Shown in pieces: positions 1-7,950 of a stretch of 16,636 nt of DNA. Below the pieces are notes generated by a model. The model ran no database searches. It saw only the letters and a list, made by a program, of their open reading frames with translations, and was not told where the DNA came from. Within the stretch, counting starts at the first letter, position 1. Every line of letters starts with the position of its first letter. Source of the stretch: Bacillota bacterium (GTDB lineage Bacteria; Bacillota; Clostridia; Christensenellales; Aristaeellaceae). Made by a program: the position numbers and the translations under genes. The DNA is taken from positions 1-16,636 of the forward strand of contig JAEVYX010000099.1 in NCBI GenBank assembly GCA_023392515.1, in the 5' to 3' direction.

Positions 1-2
1 TT

Positions 3-719
3 TCTGCGCTGCGGGGGAATTGGCAGACGGCATTGGTCATCACTTTCTTCGCGGGCATACTGGGAACCATCCAAAGCGTAATCCGCATCAATGTGGGCAT
101 CCCTGATAATGTATACTGGATGGATTCCAGCATGTGGGACAGCATGTACCGCCATGCTTCGCCCTATATGCTGCCTGTGGGATTGCTGGCTCTTTTGCAG
201 GTGTTTGTATCCCCATCCCTGAGCGCGGGGCTGAACAATTATTACATTACGCTTGTCCGCGGCGGGGAAACCAGCTTTTCCATGCTGTTCTCCCGGCTGC
301 ACGTCTTTTTGAAAGCATTCGCGCTGTATATCCTCATCGGCATCCGGATCTTTTTGTGGACCCTTCTTCTCATTGTTCCCGGCATCATCGCCGCTTACCG
401 GTACGCCATGGCCCCCTTCCTTTTTGCGGAGGATCCGGAGATCGGCATCCTGGAGGCGATTGAGCGCAGCAAAAAATTGATGGATGGAAACAAAAGCCGG
501 CTGTTCATGCTGCAGTTGAGCTTTCTGGGCTGGAACCTGTTGGCGGCTATTGCCGCAGGCTTCCTGAACAATATCATTCCGCTGGTGGGCATCGTTGCCG
601 GGCTGTTTGCATCCCTGGCGGTTACGGTCTATCTGAACGCAAGTGTGACGGCATTTTATGTGGAATTGACCGCCGGAAGCAATCCCGCAAATGACAGGAT
701 TGATGGATCGGTAGTATAA
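3..719 (+). CDS. DUF975 family integral membrane protein (5' end outside window)
   Basis: The reading frame is open to the left edge. The residues before the first possible start (LRGNW, then ALVITFFAG) look like the conserved N-terminal beginning of DUF975 proteins, so I treat the gene as 5'-truncated and do not use the TTG at 33 as a start. What is visible is a polytopic membrane protein of about 239 residues with hydrophobic stretches near the start, at the middle (LYILIGIRIFLWTLLLIVPG) and at the C-terminal end. The family hallmark between them is clear: a VPGIIAAYRY-type segment followed by an ExxxILEAIERSKKLMDGNK loop. DUF975 proteins are common in Bacillota and have no established function. 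The gene ends at a bidirectional terminator shared with the converging ABC permease gene. Family assignment is fairly sure; function is unknown. Confidence 0.8.
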   Translation, partial: SALRGNWQTALVITFFAGILGTIQSVIRINVGIPDNVYWMDSSMWDSMYRHASPYMLPVGLLALLQVFVSPSLSAGLNNYYITLVRGGETSFSMLFSRLHVFLKAFALYILIGIRIFLWTLLLIVPGIIAAYRYAMAPFLFAEDPEIGILEAIERSKKLMDGNKSRLFMLQLSFLGWNLLAAIAAGFLNNIIPLVGIVAGLFASLAVTVYLNASVTAFYVELTAGSNPANDRIDGSVV

Positions 720-731
720 TTTGTAACTGAT

Positions 732-790
732 AAAAAAAGCACCCTCTTTTGCGCCGGGCTAAAACCGGCTGAAAGGAGGGTGCCTTTTTT
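732..790. terminator. Bidirectional intrinsic terminator
   Basis: An 8-bp perfect stem, GCACCCTC (739-746) and GAGGGTGC (776-783), encloses a second small stem (CCGG...CCGG). It is flanked by seven A on the left (732-738) and six T on the right (785-790), so it reads as a terminator on both strands. It lies 12 nt after the DUF975 stop and downstream of the permease stop on the minus strand, so it should end both convergent transcripts. Confidence 0.88.
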
Positions 791-812
791 ATACCGCAGT
801 CCCTGGGAAAGG

Positions 813-2465
813 CTACAGCGTAACTTCCTTTTTTCCGCTGACCTTGAAGAATACCGCCAGTGCGATGATGGTGGAAAAGGTCAGGATAGAGGAAATGGCG
901 GCGGCAATCCCATCGTTTCCGCGAATGATCTGGGAATAGATCTCCAGCGTCATGGTCTTGGTTTTTGTGGTATACAGGATGATGGAGGTGCTAAGTTCTG
1001 TAATGATCATGATCCAGCTTAATATGGCCCCGGAGATAACCCCCGGCAGCATCATGGGCACGGTGACCTTGAAGAAGGTCTTCATGTTGGAGGCACCCAG
1101 GCTGATGGAGGCTTCCTCAATGGAGGGGCTGATCTGCTGGAGAATGGCCGATGAGGAACGCACGGTGTAGGGCAGGCGGCGGATGGTGTAGCTGAGCACC
1201 ATAATAAATACGGTGCCGGTGCCGACCAGGGGCCAGGGCCCAATGCCCATCAGGAGCGCAATACCCAGTATGGAACCGGCCACCGTTTCCGGAAACATGG
1301 AGACCACGTCCAGGGTGCTGTTCAGGGCATTTTTCCGGCGAACCACCACATAGGCGATGAGCACTGCCACCACCACGATGACGGCAATGGAGATAAAGCC
1401 CAGGGTGTAGGTGTTTATGATGGAATTTCCGACGGTGGAAAAGGCCTCCTTGTAGCTGTTCAGGGAAAAACCGGGCACGAACAGCTTGCCGCTGGTTTTG
1501 CGGAAGGAGGAATAAATAACGTATAACTGCGGCAGCATGGCGATGGCCACCACCAGATAGCAGTAAAGATGGGCAAATACGCTGCCGGCGCCCCGCAGCT
1601 TTTTGGGGGTGATGGGATGAAGCGCATTCATGGTGAACTGCTTGCGGTTGACTACCAGCTTTTGAATGAGGAATACCCCTGTGGTAATCACCACCGCCAC
1701 GATGGATATGGCCGCAGCCAGGCCGTCGTTGCCGCCAACCTCGCTCATAAACTCGTTATAGACCAAAACCGGCAAGGTCATATACCCTTCGCCAATCAGG
1801 CGGGGCGTGCCGTAGTCCGCAAAGGTGCGCATGAATACCATCAGCGCCCCTGCCAGCAGCGTGGGCAGCAAAAGGGGCAATACCACCTTGAATACTTTTC
1901 GAATTCCCGTGCAGCCCATGGACTCCGACGCCTCAATGAGGGAATTGTCCATATTTTTGAAAGCACCTGAAACGAACATGTACACCAGGGAGTAAAGCTG
2001 CAGGGACATGACCAGCACAATGCCGGGGAACCCGTAAATATCCGGCAGGGTAAAGCCGGTCAAGTCCTTCAAAAAGTTGGTGACGGAGCCATTGCGCCCA
2101 AAGAGCATGATCCAGCTGTAAGCGCCGATAAAGGGGGCGGACATGGAGGATATGAGCACGAGGATTTCCAGCATCCGCTTGCCTTTGATCTGGTACACGG
2201 CCATCAGGTACGCCAAGGGCGTGGCAATCAGCACGGAGAAAAGTGTTACCGCAAAGGTAACCTGAAAGCTGTTGCCCATGGCCCGTAGATAGTAGGCCTT
2301 GGAAAAAATGCGCTGGAAATTGGCCCAGGAAAACGCGCCGGTTTTGTCCATCACGCTGCGCGACAAAAGGGTAATCAAGGGGTAGAGCAGAAACACAGCA
2401 TACAGAATCATGGCGGTTATGGAGATGAACAGCCACACATCCCGCCTGATGGGCTTACTGCGCAT
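813..2465 (-). CDS. ABC importer permease, fused two-domain type (FbpB/AfuB/PhnV-like)
   Basis: A 550-residue inner-membrane permease made of two tandem BPD_transp_1 halves, each with about six membrane spans. Each half carries an EAA loop that docks on the ATPase: EASESMGCTGIRKVFKVVLP around residues 179-200, and EEASISLGASNMKTFFKVTVP in the last quarter. A single fused permease of this length is typical of importers for ferric iron, hexose phosphates (AfuB) and 2-aminoethylphosphonate (PhnV), and of the ThiP group. The ATG at 2465 lies inside the end of the ATPase gene (11-nt overlap), which indicates translational coupling. It is the last gene of the operon and is followed by the terminator at 732-790. 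The architecture is certain; the substrate cannot be read from the permease. Confidence 0.9.
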   Translation of the reverse strand: MRSKPIRRDVWLFISITAMILYAVFLLYPLITLLSRSVMDKTGAFSWANFQRIFSKAYYLRAMGNSFQVTFAVTLFSVLIATPLAYLMAVYQIKGKRMLEILVLISSMSAPFIGAYSWIMLFGRNGSVTNFLKDLTGFTLPDIYGFPGIVLVMSLQLYSLVYMFVSGAFKNMDNSLIEASESMGCTGIRKVFKVVLPLLLPTLLAGALMVFMRTFADYGTPRLIGEGYMTLPVLVYNEFMSEVGGNDGLAAAISIVAVVITTGVFLIQKLVVNRKQFTMNALHPITPKKLRGAGSVFAHLYCYLVVAIAMLPQLYVIYSSFRKTSGKLFVPGFSLNSYKEAFSTVGNSIINTYTLGFISIAVIVVVAVLIAYVVVRRKNALNSTLDVVSMFPETVAGSILGIALLMGIGPWPLVGTGTVFIMVLSYTIRRLPYTVRSSSAILQQISPSIEEASISLGASNMKTFFKVTVPMMLPGVISGAILSWIMIITELSTSIILYTTKTKTMTLEIYSQIIRGNDGIAAAISSILTFSTIIALAVFFKVSGKKEVTL

Positions 2466-3561
2466 CGCTCACCACCCCCGTTGTCAGGTTTTCGCTGCCG
2501 TCCGCCTTCATGATGTTGATCTTTTCAAGCTTGAGCCCCAGGTAAACCTTGGTGCCGTTTTCCAAAATGCTGTCGATAGAGCTTTCTTCCACGATTTCAA
2601 CGGTTTCGCCGTTAAACAATTCCACAAAGTAAGTGGTATTCAGTCCAAGGAATACGCTGTGAAGGATCTTTCCGGTAATGCCCTGGCCGTCGGTGCGCAG
2701 TACAAACTCCTCCGGCCGCACGGCAGCCAGCACTTCCTGATCCTTCTCAACACCGGCTTTGAGATTTTGATAAGGCGTTTCCCAGCCGTTTTCAAAGGTT
2801 AAACCGCTTTTGCCGCCGGAAAAAGACAGCTTGGCTTTTAAGGTATTGCTTCTGCCAATAAAGTTGGCAACAAACAGGTTGGCTGGCCGCTGGTAAATGT
2901 TTTTCGGGCTGCCCACCTGCTGGATGACGCCCCCGTCCATGACCGCAATCCGGTCTGAAACAGCCATGGCCTCCTCCTGGTCGTGGGTTACGTAAATGGT
3001 GGTGATGCCCACGTCCTTTTGGATAAGCTTGATGGCATTGCGCATTTCAATGCGCAGCTTGGCATCCAGGTTGGACAGCGGTTCATCCATGAGCAGCACA
3101 TTGGGATGAATGACAATGGCCCGGGCCAAAGCCACCCGCTGCTGCTGGCCGCCGGAAAGCCGGTCGGGCATACGGTCGGCAAAAGCGGAGATTTTCACTG
3201 TTTCCAGTATGGCATCCACCCGTTTTTTGATTTCATCCTTGGGCAGCTGCCGGTTTTCCAGGCCGAAGCCCACGTTTTTGCGCACGTTCATGTGGGGAAA
3301 CACGGCGTAATTTTGGAACACCATGCCGATATTCCGCTTGGAGGGAGGCATGTCGTTGATGACCTGGCCGTCAAAGGCGATCTGCCCGCCTTCAATGGAG
3401 TTAAACCCGGCCACCATGCGCAAAAGCGTTGTCTTTCCGCAGCCGGAAGGCCCCAGCAGGGTAAAAAACTCGCCGTTGCGTATGGTAAGGGACAGACCTG
3501 GGATGATTACGTTGTCGCCATACTTTTTGACCACGTTTTGAAAGGAGATGGATATGCTCAA
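2455..3561 (-). CDS. ABC importer ATPase (FbpC/PotA/AfuC-like)
   Basis: A 368-residue cytoplasmic ATPase that energises the importer. All nucleotide-binding motifs are intact: Walker A GPSGCGKT (37-44), Q-loop Gln83 in VFQNY, signature LSGGQ (135-139), Walker B VLLMDE (155-160), D-loop SNLD, and switch His193 in THDQEE. The C-terminal part, from about residue 240, is a TOBE-type regulatory domain, as in PotA/FbpC/MalK-class ATPases. The start is a TTG at 3561, with AGGAAGGGG about 10 nt upstream; I see no in-frame ATG near the conserved N-terminus. The gene overlaps the permease by 11 nt. A strong hairpin lies between it and the upstream binding-protein gene. Substrate: see the binding protein. 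Confidence 0.92.
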   Translation of the reverse strand: MSISISFQNVVKKYGDNVIIPGLSLTIRNGEFFTLLGPSGCGKTTLLRMVAGFNSIEGGQIAFDGQVINDMPPSKRNIGMVFQNYAVFPHMNVRKNVGFGLENRQLPKDEIKKRVDAILETVKISAFADRMPDRLSGGQQQRVALARAIVIHPNVLLMDEPLSNLDAKLRIEMRNAIKLIQKDVGITTIYVTHDQEEAMAVSDRIAVMDGGVIQQVGSPKNIYQRPANLFVANFIGRSNTLKAKLSFSGGKSGLTFENGWETPYQNLKAGVEKDQEVLAAVRPEEFVLRTDGQGITGKILHSVFLGLNTTYFVELFNGETVEIVEESSIDSILENGTKVYLGLKLEKINIMKADGSENLTTGVVSDAQ

Positions 3562-3593
3562 GGTAATGCTTCCCCTTCCTCGTAAAAATCAGC

Positions 3594-3626
3594 GCGGGCA
3601 TGCTCGGAAAATGTGAGCATGCCCGC
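3594..3626 (-). promoter_or_regulatory. Intercistronic hairpin between binding-protein and ATPase genes
   Basis: A perfect 12-bp inverted repeat (3594-3605 and 3615-3626, GCGGGCATGCTC and its complement) with a 9-nt loop sits about 20 nt after the binding-protein stop and about 33 nt before the ATPase start. On the minus strand it is followed closely by only five T, so it looks like a leaky terminator or an RNA-stabilising stem. In binding-protein importer operons such stems commonly keep binding-protein mRNA more abundant than that of the membrane subunits. That role is inferred here. Confidence 0.75.
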
Positions 3627-3646
3627 GGGAACCATAGGTTTGGCCC

Positions 3647-4648
3647 TTAGATGCCCATCATGATATCCTGAACCTTTTGCTTCAGTTCGTCGGTGTGACT
3701 GGTCACATAGGCGCTGTCTTCAAAGATCAATTTGATATCAGCCATGGGCTTCATGAATTCGTTGCCAGCATCCACCACGCGGATGGGGCGGCTGGTGGTG
3801 TTTTTCGCAAGGAAAACCTGCGCTTCTTCGGAAAGCATGAAATCGACGAAGGCTTTGGCGCTGTCCACGTTCTTCGCGTTCTTCACGATGCCGATCTGAG
3901 CGGGCAGGAACACGGTGCCTTCCACGGGGTAGATGACTTCGATGTTGGTGGCGCCGTCCTTGAGGAAGGTGACGCAGGGGTCTTCATAGGTGAGGCCCAC
4001 AACGTATTCGCCGTTGTAAACTCCCTTGTACACGGCGCTGGAGGAGCTGGTGACCTTGCCGTTGATGTTCTTGAATAGGTTTTCCACGTACGCCCAGGCT
4101 TCTTCGGACTCATAGCCGCCCATGGCCAGGAGCATGTTGGTCAGCTGGCAGAAAGCGGAGGAGGAAGCGGTAGGATCGGCGGTGACGATCTTGTCTTTGA
4201 GTTCGGGCTGCAGAAGGTCCGCGTAGCCCTTGATTTCCACGCCCAGGCCGGCCAGCAGGTCCTTGTTCACCAGGAGGACGGAGCCGTCCACGGTGTAGTT
4301 GGTGCAGTAGCCCAGGGTGTTTTGGTATTCGGGCATCAGGTTTTTGTCTTCGGGGGATACATATTCCTGGAACAGGGCGCTGTTGGCTACATAGTTGGCC
4401 AAAGAGCCGCCGTACATCAGGTCAAAAGAGGGGTTATCGCTTTCCGTGGAGATCCGCTTCATGGCATCGCCGGTGCCCATGGATTCAACCGTAACCTTGA
4501 TGCCGGTCTTTTCTTCAAATAACGGGATGATGGACAAAAGTCCGTCACTGTTGGGGGATACGATGCTCAGTTCGCCCGCGGCAAAAGCCACGCTGGACAG
4601 ACCGGCAACCAGAACCAGGACGAGAAGGGCAGACAATAGTTTCTTCAT
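3647..4648 (-). CDS. ABC importer substrate-binding protein (AfuA/FbpA-like), exported
   Basis: A 333-residue periplasmic-type binding protein. I start it at ATG 4648, giving MKKLLSALLVLVLVAG, because GGAGGT (4656-4661) lies 7 nt upstream and a signal peptide follows directly; the frame is open 64 codons further but lacks a ribosome site there. Cleavage is likely after AFA (signal peptidase I). No cysteine follows the signal, so it is not a lipoprotein. The mature part begins ELSIVSPNSDGLLSII and contains the block SSSSAVYKGVYNGEYVVGLTYEDP and then PVEGTVFLPA, seen in AfuA/PhnS-like binding proteins. I do not see the paired C-terminal tyrosines of classic ferric-iron binders. Hexose phosphate or aminoethylphosphonate is therefore at least as likely a ligand as iron. 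It is the first gene of the importer operon. Confidence 0.85.
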   Translation of the reverse strand: MKKLLSALLVLVLVAGLSSVAFAAGELSIVSPNSDGLLSIIPLFEEKTGIKVTVESMGTGDAMKRISTESDNPSFDLMYGGSLANYVANSALFQEYVSPEDKNLMPEYQNTLGYCTNYTVDGSVLLVNKDLLAGLGVEIKGYADLLQPELKDKIVTADPTASSSAFCQLTNMLLAMGGYESEEAWAYVENLFKNINGKVTSSSSAVYKGVYNGEYVVGLTYEDPCVTFLKDGATNIEVIYPVEGTVFLPAQIGIVKNAKNVDSAKAFVDFMLSEEAQVFLAKNTTSRPIRVVDAGNEFMKPMADIKLIFEDSAYVTSHTDELKQKVQDIMMGI

Positions 4649-4708
4649 ACTGGATACCTCCGATTTACCTATTTGTTTTTTTGAGACGAGACGTACAATT
4701 CCCTTACA

Positions 4709-4737
4709 AGTATAATACACAAAACTTACAAAATCAA
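4709..4737 (-). promoter_or_regulatory. Sigma-A type promoter of the ABC importer operon
   Basis: On the minus strand, TTGATT (4737-4732) and TATACT (4714-4709) are separated by 17 nt in an AT-rich stretch, about 60 nt upstream of the binding-protein ATG. The match to TTGACA/TATAAT is 4/6 and 5/6. No clear operator (Fur-like or other) was recognised around it. Confidence 0.6.
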
Positions 4738-4810
4738 ATGAAAACATAAAAAATTGCCCAATTGTGTATACCACTTTTTGGGCATGGGCCAGCCCCTTTT
4801 TTGAATACCC

Positions 4811-4851
4811 AAAAATAAATCCGCCTCTGTTCCTGCGCAAAACAGAGGCGG
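4811..4851 (-). terminator. Intrinsic terminator of the rubrerythrin gene
   Basis: An 11-bp perfect stem (4821-4831 with 4841-4851, core CCGCCTCTGTT) has a 9-nt loop and is followed on the minus strand by ATTTATTTTT. It lies about 50 nt after the rubrerythrin stop and ahead of the importer promoter, so it separates the two transcription units. Confidence 0.88.
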
Positions 4852-4901
4852 CTGCAGACTGGCATAGCGACTTTTCGATGCGATATATAATGCCGGAGGA
4901 C

Positions 4902-5441
4902 TTATTTGAAATAGCGCTTCAGAAGGCCTTCAAACGCCTTGCCGTGACGCGCTTCATCCTTGCACATTTCGTGAACCGTATCATGAATGGCGTCATAGTT
5001 GAGCTGCTTGGCCAGGGTTGCCAGTTCCTTTTTGCCCGCGGTGGCGCCGTATTCTGCTTCCACCCGCATTTCCAGGTTCTTTTTCGTAGAGGGGAAAACC
5101 ACTTCACCCAACAGTTCCGCAAACTTCGCGGCATGCTCGGCTTCCTCAAAGGCGATGCGCTTGTACGCCTCGGCCACCTCGGGATACCCTTCCCGGTCGG
5201 CCTGGCGGCTCATGGCAAGATACATGCCCACCTCGGTGCATTCGCCCATGAAGTTGTTGCGTAGGTCCGTCACCACCCGCTCATCGCAGCCCTCCGCTAC
5301 GCCGATGCGGTGCTCATCCGCCCAGGCGCGATCCTGTGCCATCGGCGCGAACTTCTCTTTGGGTGCCTTGCACTGAGGGCAGAATTCGGGAGCCTCGGGA
5401 CCTTCGTGAATATAGCCGCAAACTTTGCATACCCATTTCAT
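4902..5441 (-). CDS. Reverse rubrerythrin (rubredoxin domain N-terminal), NADH peroxidase-type
   Basis: A 179-residue cytoplasmic peroxide/oxygen-detoxifying enzyme of anaerobes. An N-terminal rubredoxin-like domain has iron ligands Cys5, Cys8, Cys21 and Cys24 (VCKVCGY and FCPQCKAP). The di-iron ferritin-like domain follows, with Glu67 (GECTE), E100-x-x-H103 (EEAEHAAKF), an acidic helix around 128-130 and E163-x-x-H166 (DEARHGK). The rubredoxin domain is in front of the di-iron domain, the reverse of classical rubrerythrin; this order is known from the O2- and H2O2-induced revRbr of Clostridium acetobutylicum, which takes electrons from NADH through partner proteins. The start ATG 5441 is chosen because GGAGG lies about 8 nt upstream and MKWVCKVCGY is the family N-terminus. 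It is monocistronic: own promoter, own terminator. Confidence 0.93.
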   Translation of the reverse strand: MKWVCKVCGYIHEGPEAPEFCPQCKAPKEKFAPMAQDRAWADEHRIGVAEGCDERVVTDLRNNFMGECTEVGMYLAMSRQADREGYPEVAEAYKRIAFEEAEHAAKFAELLGEVVFPSTKKNLEMRVEAEYGATAGKKELATLAKQLNYDAIHDTVHEMCKDEARHGKAFEGLLKRYFK

Positions 5442-5490
5442 AACATATTCCTCCGATATATATTTGATTTGGATTCGTCGATCGTTTTTA

Positions 5491-5518
5491 TGTATACCAG
5501 GATCATGCCGCGGTGAAA
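5491..5518 (-). promoter_or_regulatory. Candidate extended -10 promoter for reverse rubrerythrin
   Basis: On the minus strand, TGGTATACA (an extended -10, TG-N-TATACA, with TATACA at 5496-5491) lies about 50 nt upstream of the ATG. The best -35 at 16-nt spacing is a poor TTTCAC (5518-5513). No PerR-like box was recognised, although peroxide control would be expected for this gene. Confidence 0.45.
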
Positions 5519-5538
5519 CAGGTTTATTTGAGCCATTG

Positions 5539-5574
5539 AAAAAACAGCCCCCGCTTTTCATTTGGCGGGGGCTG
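5539..5574 (-). terminator. Intrinsic terminator of the exported-protein gene
   Basis: A 10-bp perfect stem, CAGCCCCCGC (5545-5554) and its complement (5565-5574), has a 10-nt loop and is followed on the minus strand by six T (plus-strand A at 5539-5544). It closes the thrC/exported-protein unit upstream of the rubrerythrin promoter. Confidence 0.9.
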
Positions 5575-5619
5575 AAAAAAATCATTCGGTTTGCTGATGC
5601 AGACGTCGCTTTCAGGCTT

Positions 5620-6354
5620 CTACAGAAGGGAAGCATACGCGCTTTCCGTCATTTCTTCCACGGTGCCATAAGAAGTCTGCCCGGCAAGGTTTGAGTTGAA
5701 GCGGATGATCTTCCAACTGTCATCATAGCGCATAAGGCCGAAGCCGCCTGCGTAGGTAACCCCATCCAGGCTGTACAGAGCCACCCGCTCCGTCTGTTCC
5801 TGAGCACCGTACAATTCCGCTACCTTCTGAAAATTGGTGATGTTTTTTTCGCTGTTCAGAATATCCTGCACAGGCGGATCAATGCGCAATACCTTCAGGT
5901 TTTTTAGCTTTGAAGGATCCACCTTTTCAATGAATTCCTCGGCGTAAGCACCTTCAACGTATAAAGGAGCGGCGTCTTTTCTCAATTCCGGGATGAAGAA
6001 GCTGTATATCATCATTTTAATCTGGCTCGTCAGGGTCGCCATGGTACTGATCCTGTTCATTTCGATATACATTTCATATTCGGAAGGCGCCATCATTTGC
6101 GGCGGCATCAAAACCTTCAGCCGGTCCACCGACCCCGCAAAATCAAACCCTTCCACATATTCATCCACTGCGCAGGCCTGCAGGGCTTTTTCATAGTCGT
6201 TTTCGGTCAGCGCGTTTACGAAGAAGCGTATGGCGTCCTCCGGCGAGGGGAACACCCCAGGGGCTTCCTGTGCCAAAGCAAGAGCCGGGGTTAAGGCGAG
6301 CAAGGCGCAAAGGAATGCGATGGCAGGAAACAGCCTTTGTTTCCGGGCAAACAT
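5620..6354 (-). CDS. Exported protein of unknown function
   Basis: About 244 residues; I do not recognise the family with confidence. A signal peptide is clear: basic MFARKQR, a hydrophobic core AIAFLCALLALTPALA, and likely cleavage after ALA near residue 28, with no lipobox. The mature part starts with a segment (SPEDAIRFFVNALTENDYEK) of the kind seen at the start of small NTF2-like or DUF4878-like secreted domains, and ends in a strand-rich part (GFGLMRYDDSWKIIRFN) that fits such a fold. I prefer the start at 6354 because GAAGGGG lies about 5 nt before it; ATG 6357 is equally possible, and ATG 6372 has no ribosome site. It begins 26 nt after the thrC stop with no promoter seen between, so it is probably cotranscribed with thrC, though no functional link is evident. 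Confidence 0.72.
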   Translation of the reverse strand: MFARKQRLFPAIAFLCALLALTPALALAQEAPGVFPSPEDAIRFFVNALTENDYEKALQACAVDEYVEGFDFAGSVDRLKVLMPPQMMAPSEYEMYIEMNRISTMATLTSQIKMMIYSFFIPELRKDAAPLYVEGAYAEEFIEKVDPSKLKNLKVLRIDPPVQDILNSEKNITNFQKVAELYGAQEQTERVALYSLDGVTYAGGFGLMRYDDSWKIIRFNSNLAGQTSYGTVEEMTESAYASLL

Positions 6355-6380
6355 CATAACCCCTTCTTTCATTTAGTTGC

Positions 6381-7877
6381 TTAGGAAGAAAACGCGCTCA
6401 GCACGGCCTTTGCCATTTCCTCTTTTGCACAGGCGGCTGTATGGCGCACAGGCAGGGAGGGAAGGTCCAAAACCTGGGGGGGAACGGGTACACCTGTCAG
6501 CTTGGATAGCTTTTCGGCCAAAGCGAAATCATCCTGGGCCGCCGCTGTTTCCTCACCCATCAGGGCTGCGGCTACATCGCCGGTGAATTTGTACGGGCTG
6601 GCGGTAGAGACCACTACGGCGGGAGTATCGTCCCCAGTGCGGTCCCGGTACTGCTTAAGCACATGGCTGGCCACGGCGGTATGGGGGTCCATCAGGTATT
6701 GATAGCGCTCCCACACCCTTTGTATTTCCTTGGAGGTGGCTACATCATCGGCATAGCCGCCTTCCAAAAGGCGTTTGAGCCAGTTCAGCCGCTGATCGCC
6801 AATGGAATAGCTGCCGCTTTCCTTCAGCTGCTTCATCCACACGGAAACCAGCTCCCCATCCCGGTCCGCCGCCTCAAACAGGAGCCGCTCCAGGTTGGAG
6901 GAGATCAGGATGTCCATGGAGGGGGACATGGTTTTGAAGAAGACCCGGTGGGTAGAATAAATCCCCTTGTCCAAAAAGTCGGTAAGGACGTTGTTGCGGT
7001 TGCTGGCACACAATAGTTTCCCAATGGGCAGGCCCATGTTATGGGCGTAATAGGCCGCAAGAATGTTGCCAAAGTTGCCCGTAGGCACCACGAAATGCAC
7101 CGGATCGCCAAGGGCCAGGCGGCCTGATTGCAATAAATCCGCATAGGCGGAAAAATAATACACGATTTGGGGCACCAGCCGCCCGAAGTTGATGCTGTTG
7201 GCGGAGGAAAGCACCTTGCGGAGGCTTGCCATTTCCGATTCGAAACCCGGGTCGGAAAACAGTTTCTTGACCCCGGTTTGGGCATCGTCAAAGTTGCCTT
7301 CCGCGCTGATAACGTGGGTATTGCTTCCCTCGGTGGTGGTCATCTGCAATTCCTGCACCCGGCTTACGCCATCCTTGGGGTAAAACACGGTGCAGCTGGT
7401 TCCGGGTACATCCTTAAATCCTTCCAGGGCAGCCTTGCCGGTGTCCCCGCTGGTGGCAACCAGTATGCTGATCTCCCGGTCTTCGCCGTTTTTCCGGGCG
7501 GCCAGGGTAATCAGGTGGGGCAGCAGCTGCAAAGCCATGTCCTTAAAGGCCAGGGTGGGCCCATGGAACAATTCCAGCACATAGGTATTTTTATCCAGCG
7601 CTTTTACAGGCGCAACCTTTGGATCGTCAAACTTGTTTTCACCATAGGCTGCCGCCACTGCCTGATTGATCTCCGCCGATGAATAATCCTCCAGAAAGGC
7701 TTTCAGCACATGGCAAGCCCGCTGCACGTATGTCATGGGCCCAAGGGCTGTAATCTGATCCTGGGAAATCGGCGGGAACATGGCCGGCACATACAAGCCG
7801 CCATCCTTGGCCAAGCCATAGAGAATGGCTTGCGATGCGGTAACGCAGGCGCCGCCCCGAGTGCTGAAAAAAGACAT
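6381..7877 (-). CDS. thrC: Threonine synthase
   Basis: A 498-residue PLP enzyme converting O-phospho-L-homoserine to L-threonine and phosphate, the last step of threonine synthesis. Family motifs: the N-terminus FFSTRGGA, DGGLYVP (26-31), the PLP-lysine motif HGPTLAFKD with Lys112, and the phosphate-binding loop ATSGDTGKAA (141-150). The length fits the long form of the enzyme rather than the shorter bacterial one. I place the start at ATG 7877 because the family begins M-x-F-x-STR and GGAG lies 10 nt upstream. ATG 7883 is also possible. ATG 7916 would add 13 unconserved residues and abut the terminator T-run without a ribosome site. No hom or thrB gene is nearby. Expression is puzzling because a terminator lies just upstream with no promoter visible between. 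Confidence 0.95.
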   Translation of the reverse strand: MSFFSTRGGACVTASQAILYGLAKDGGLYVPAMFPPISQDQITALGPMTYVQRACHVLKAFLEDYSSAEINQAVAAAYGENKFDDPKVAPVKALDKNTYVLELFHGPTLAFKDMALQLLPHLITLAARKNGEDREISILVATSGDTGKAALEGFKDVPGTSCTVFYPKDGVSRVQELQMTTTEGSNTHVISAEGNFDDAQTGVKKLFSDPGFESEMASLRKVLSSANSINFGRLVPQIVYYFSAYADLLQSGRLALGDPVHFVVPTGNFGNILAAYYAHNMGLPIGKLLCASNRNNVLTDFLDKGIYSTHRVFFKTMSPSMDILISSNLERLLFEAADRDGELVSVWMKQLKESGSYSIGDQRLNWLKRLLEGGYADDVATSKEIQRVWERYQYLMDPHTAVASHVLKQYRDRTGDDTPAVVVSTASPYKFTGDVAAALMGEETAAAQDDFALAEKLSKLTGVPVPPQVLDLPSLPVRHTAACAKEEMAKAVLSAFSS

Positions 7878-7921
7878 ACCCATCACGCTCCAGGGATTCT
7901 TTTGTTGGGTTTCCATACGGG

Positions 7922-7950
7922 AAAAAGGCGGCAGCGAGTGCCGCCGCCTT
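7922..7950 (-). terminator. Intrinsic terminator between the small P-loop gene and thrC
   Basis: On the minus strand GGCGGCGGC (7948-7940) pairs with GCTGCCGCC (7935-7927), 9 bp with one G-T wobble and a 4-nt loop, followed by five T (7926-7922) and flanked by AA/TT. It should end the transcript of the small P-loop gene 18 nt after its stop. It also ends only about 45 nt before the thrC start codon. Confidence 0.85.

Noticed and set aside
4650..4840. N-terminal extension of the binding protein up to 4840
   Set aside because: It would place 64 unconserved residues before a perfect signal peptide, and would read through the promoter and the GGAGGT ribosome site.
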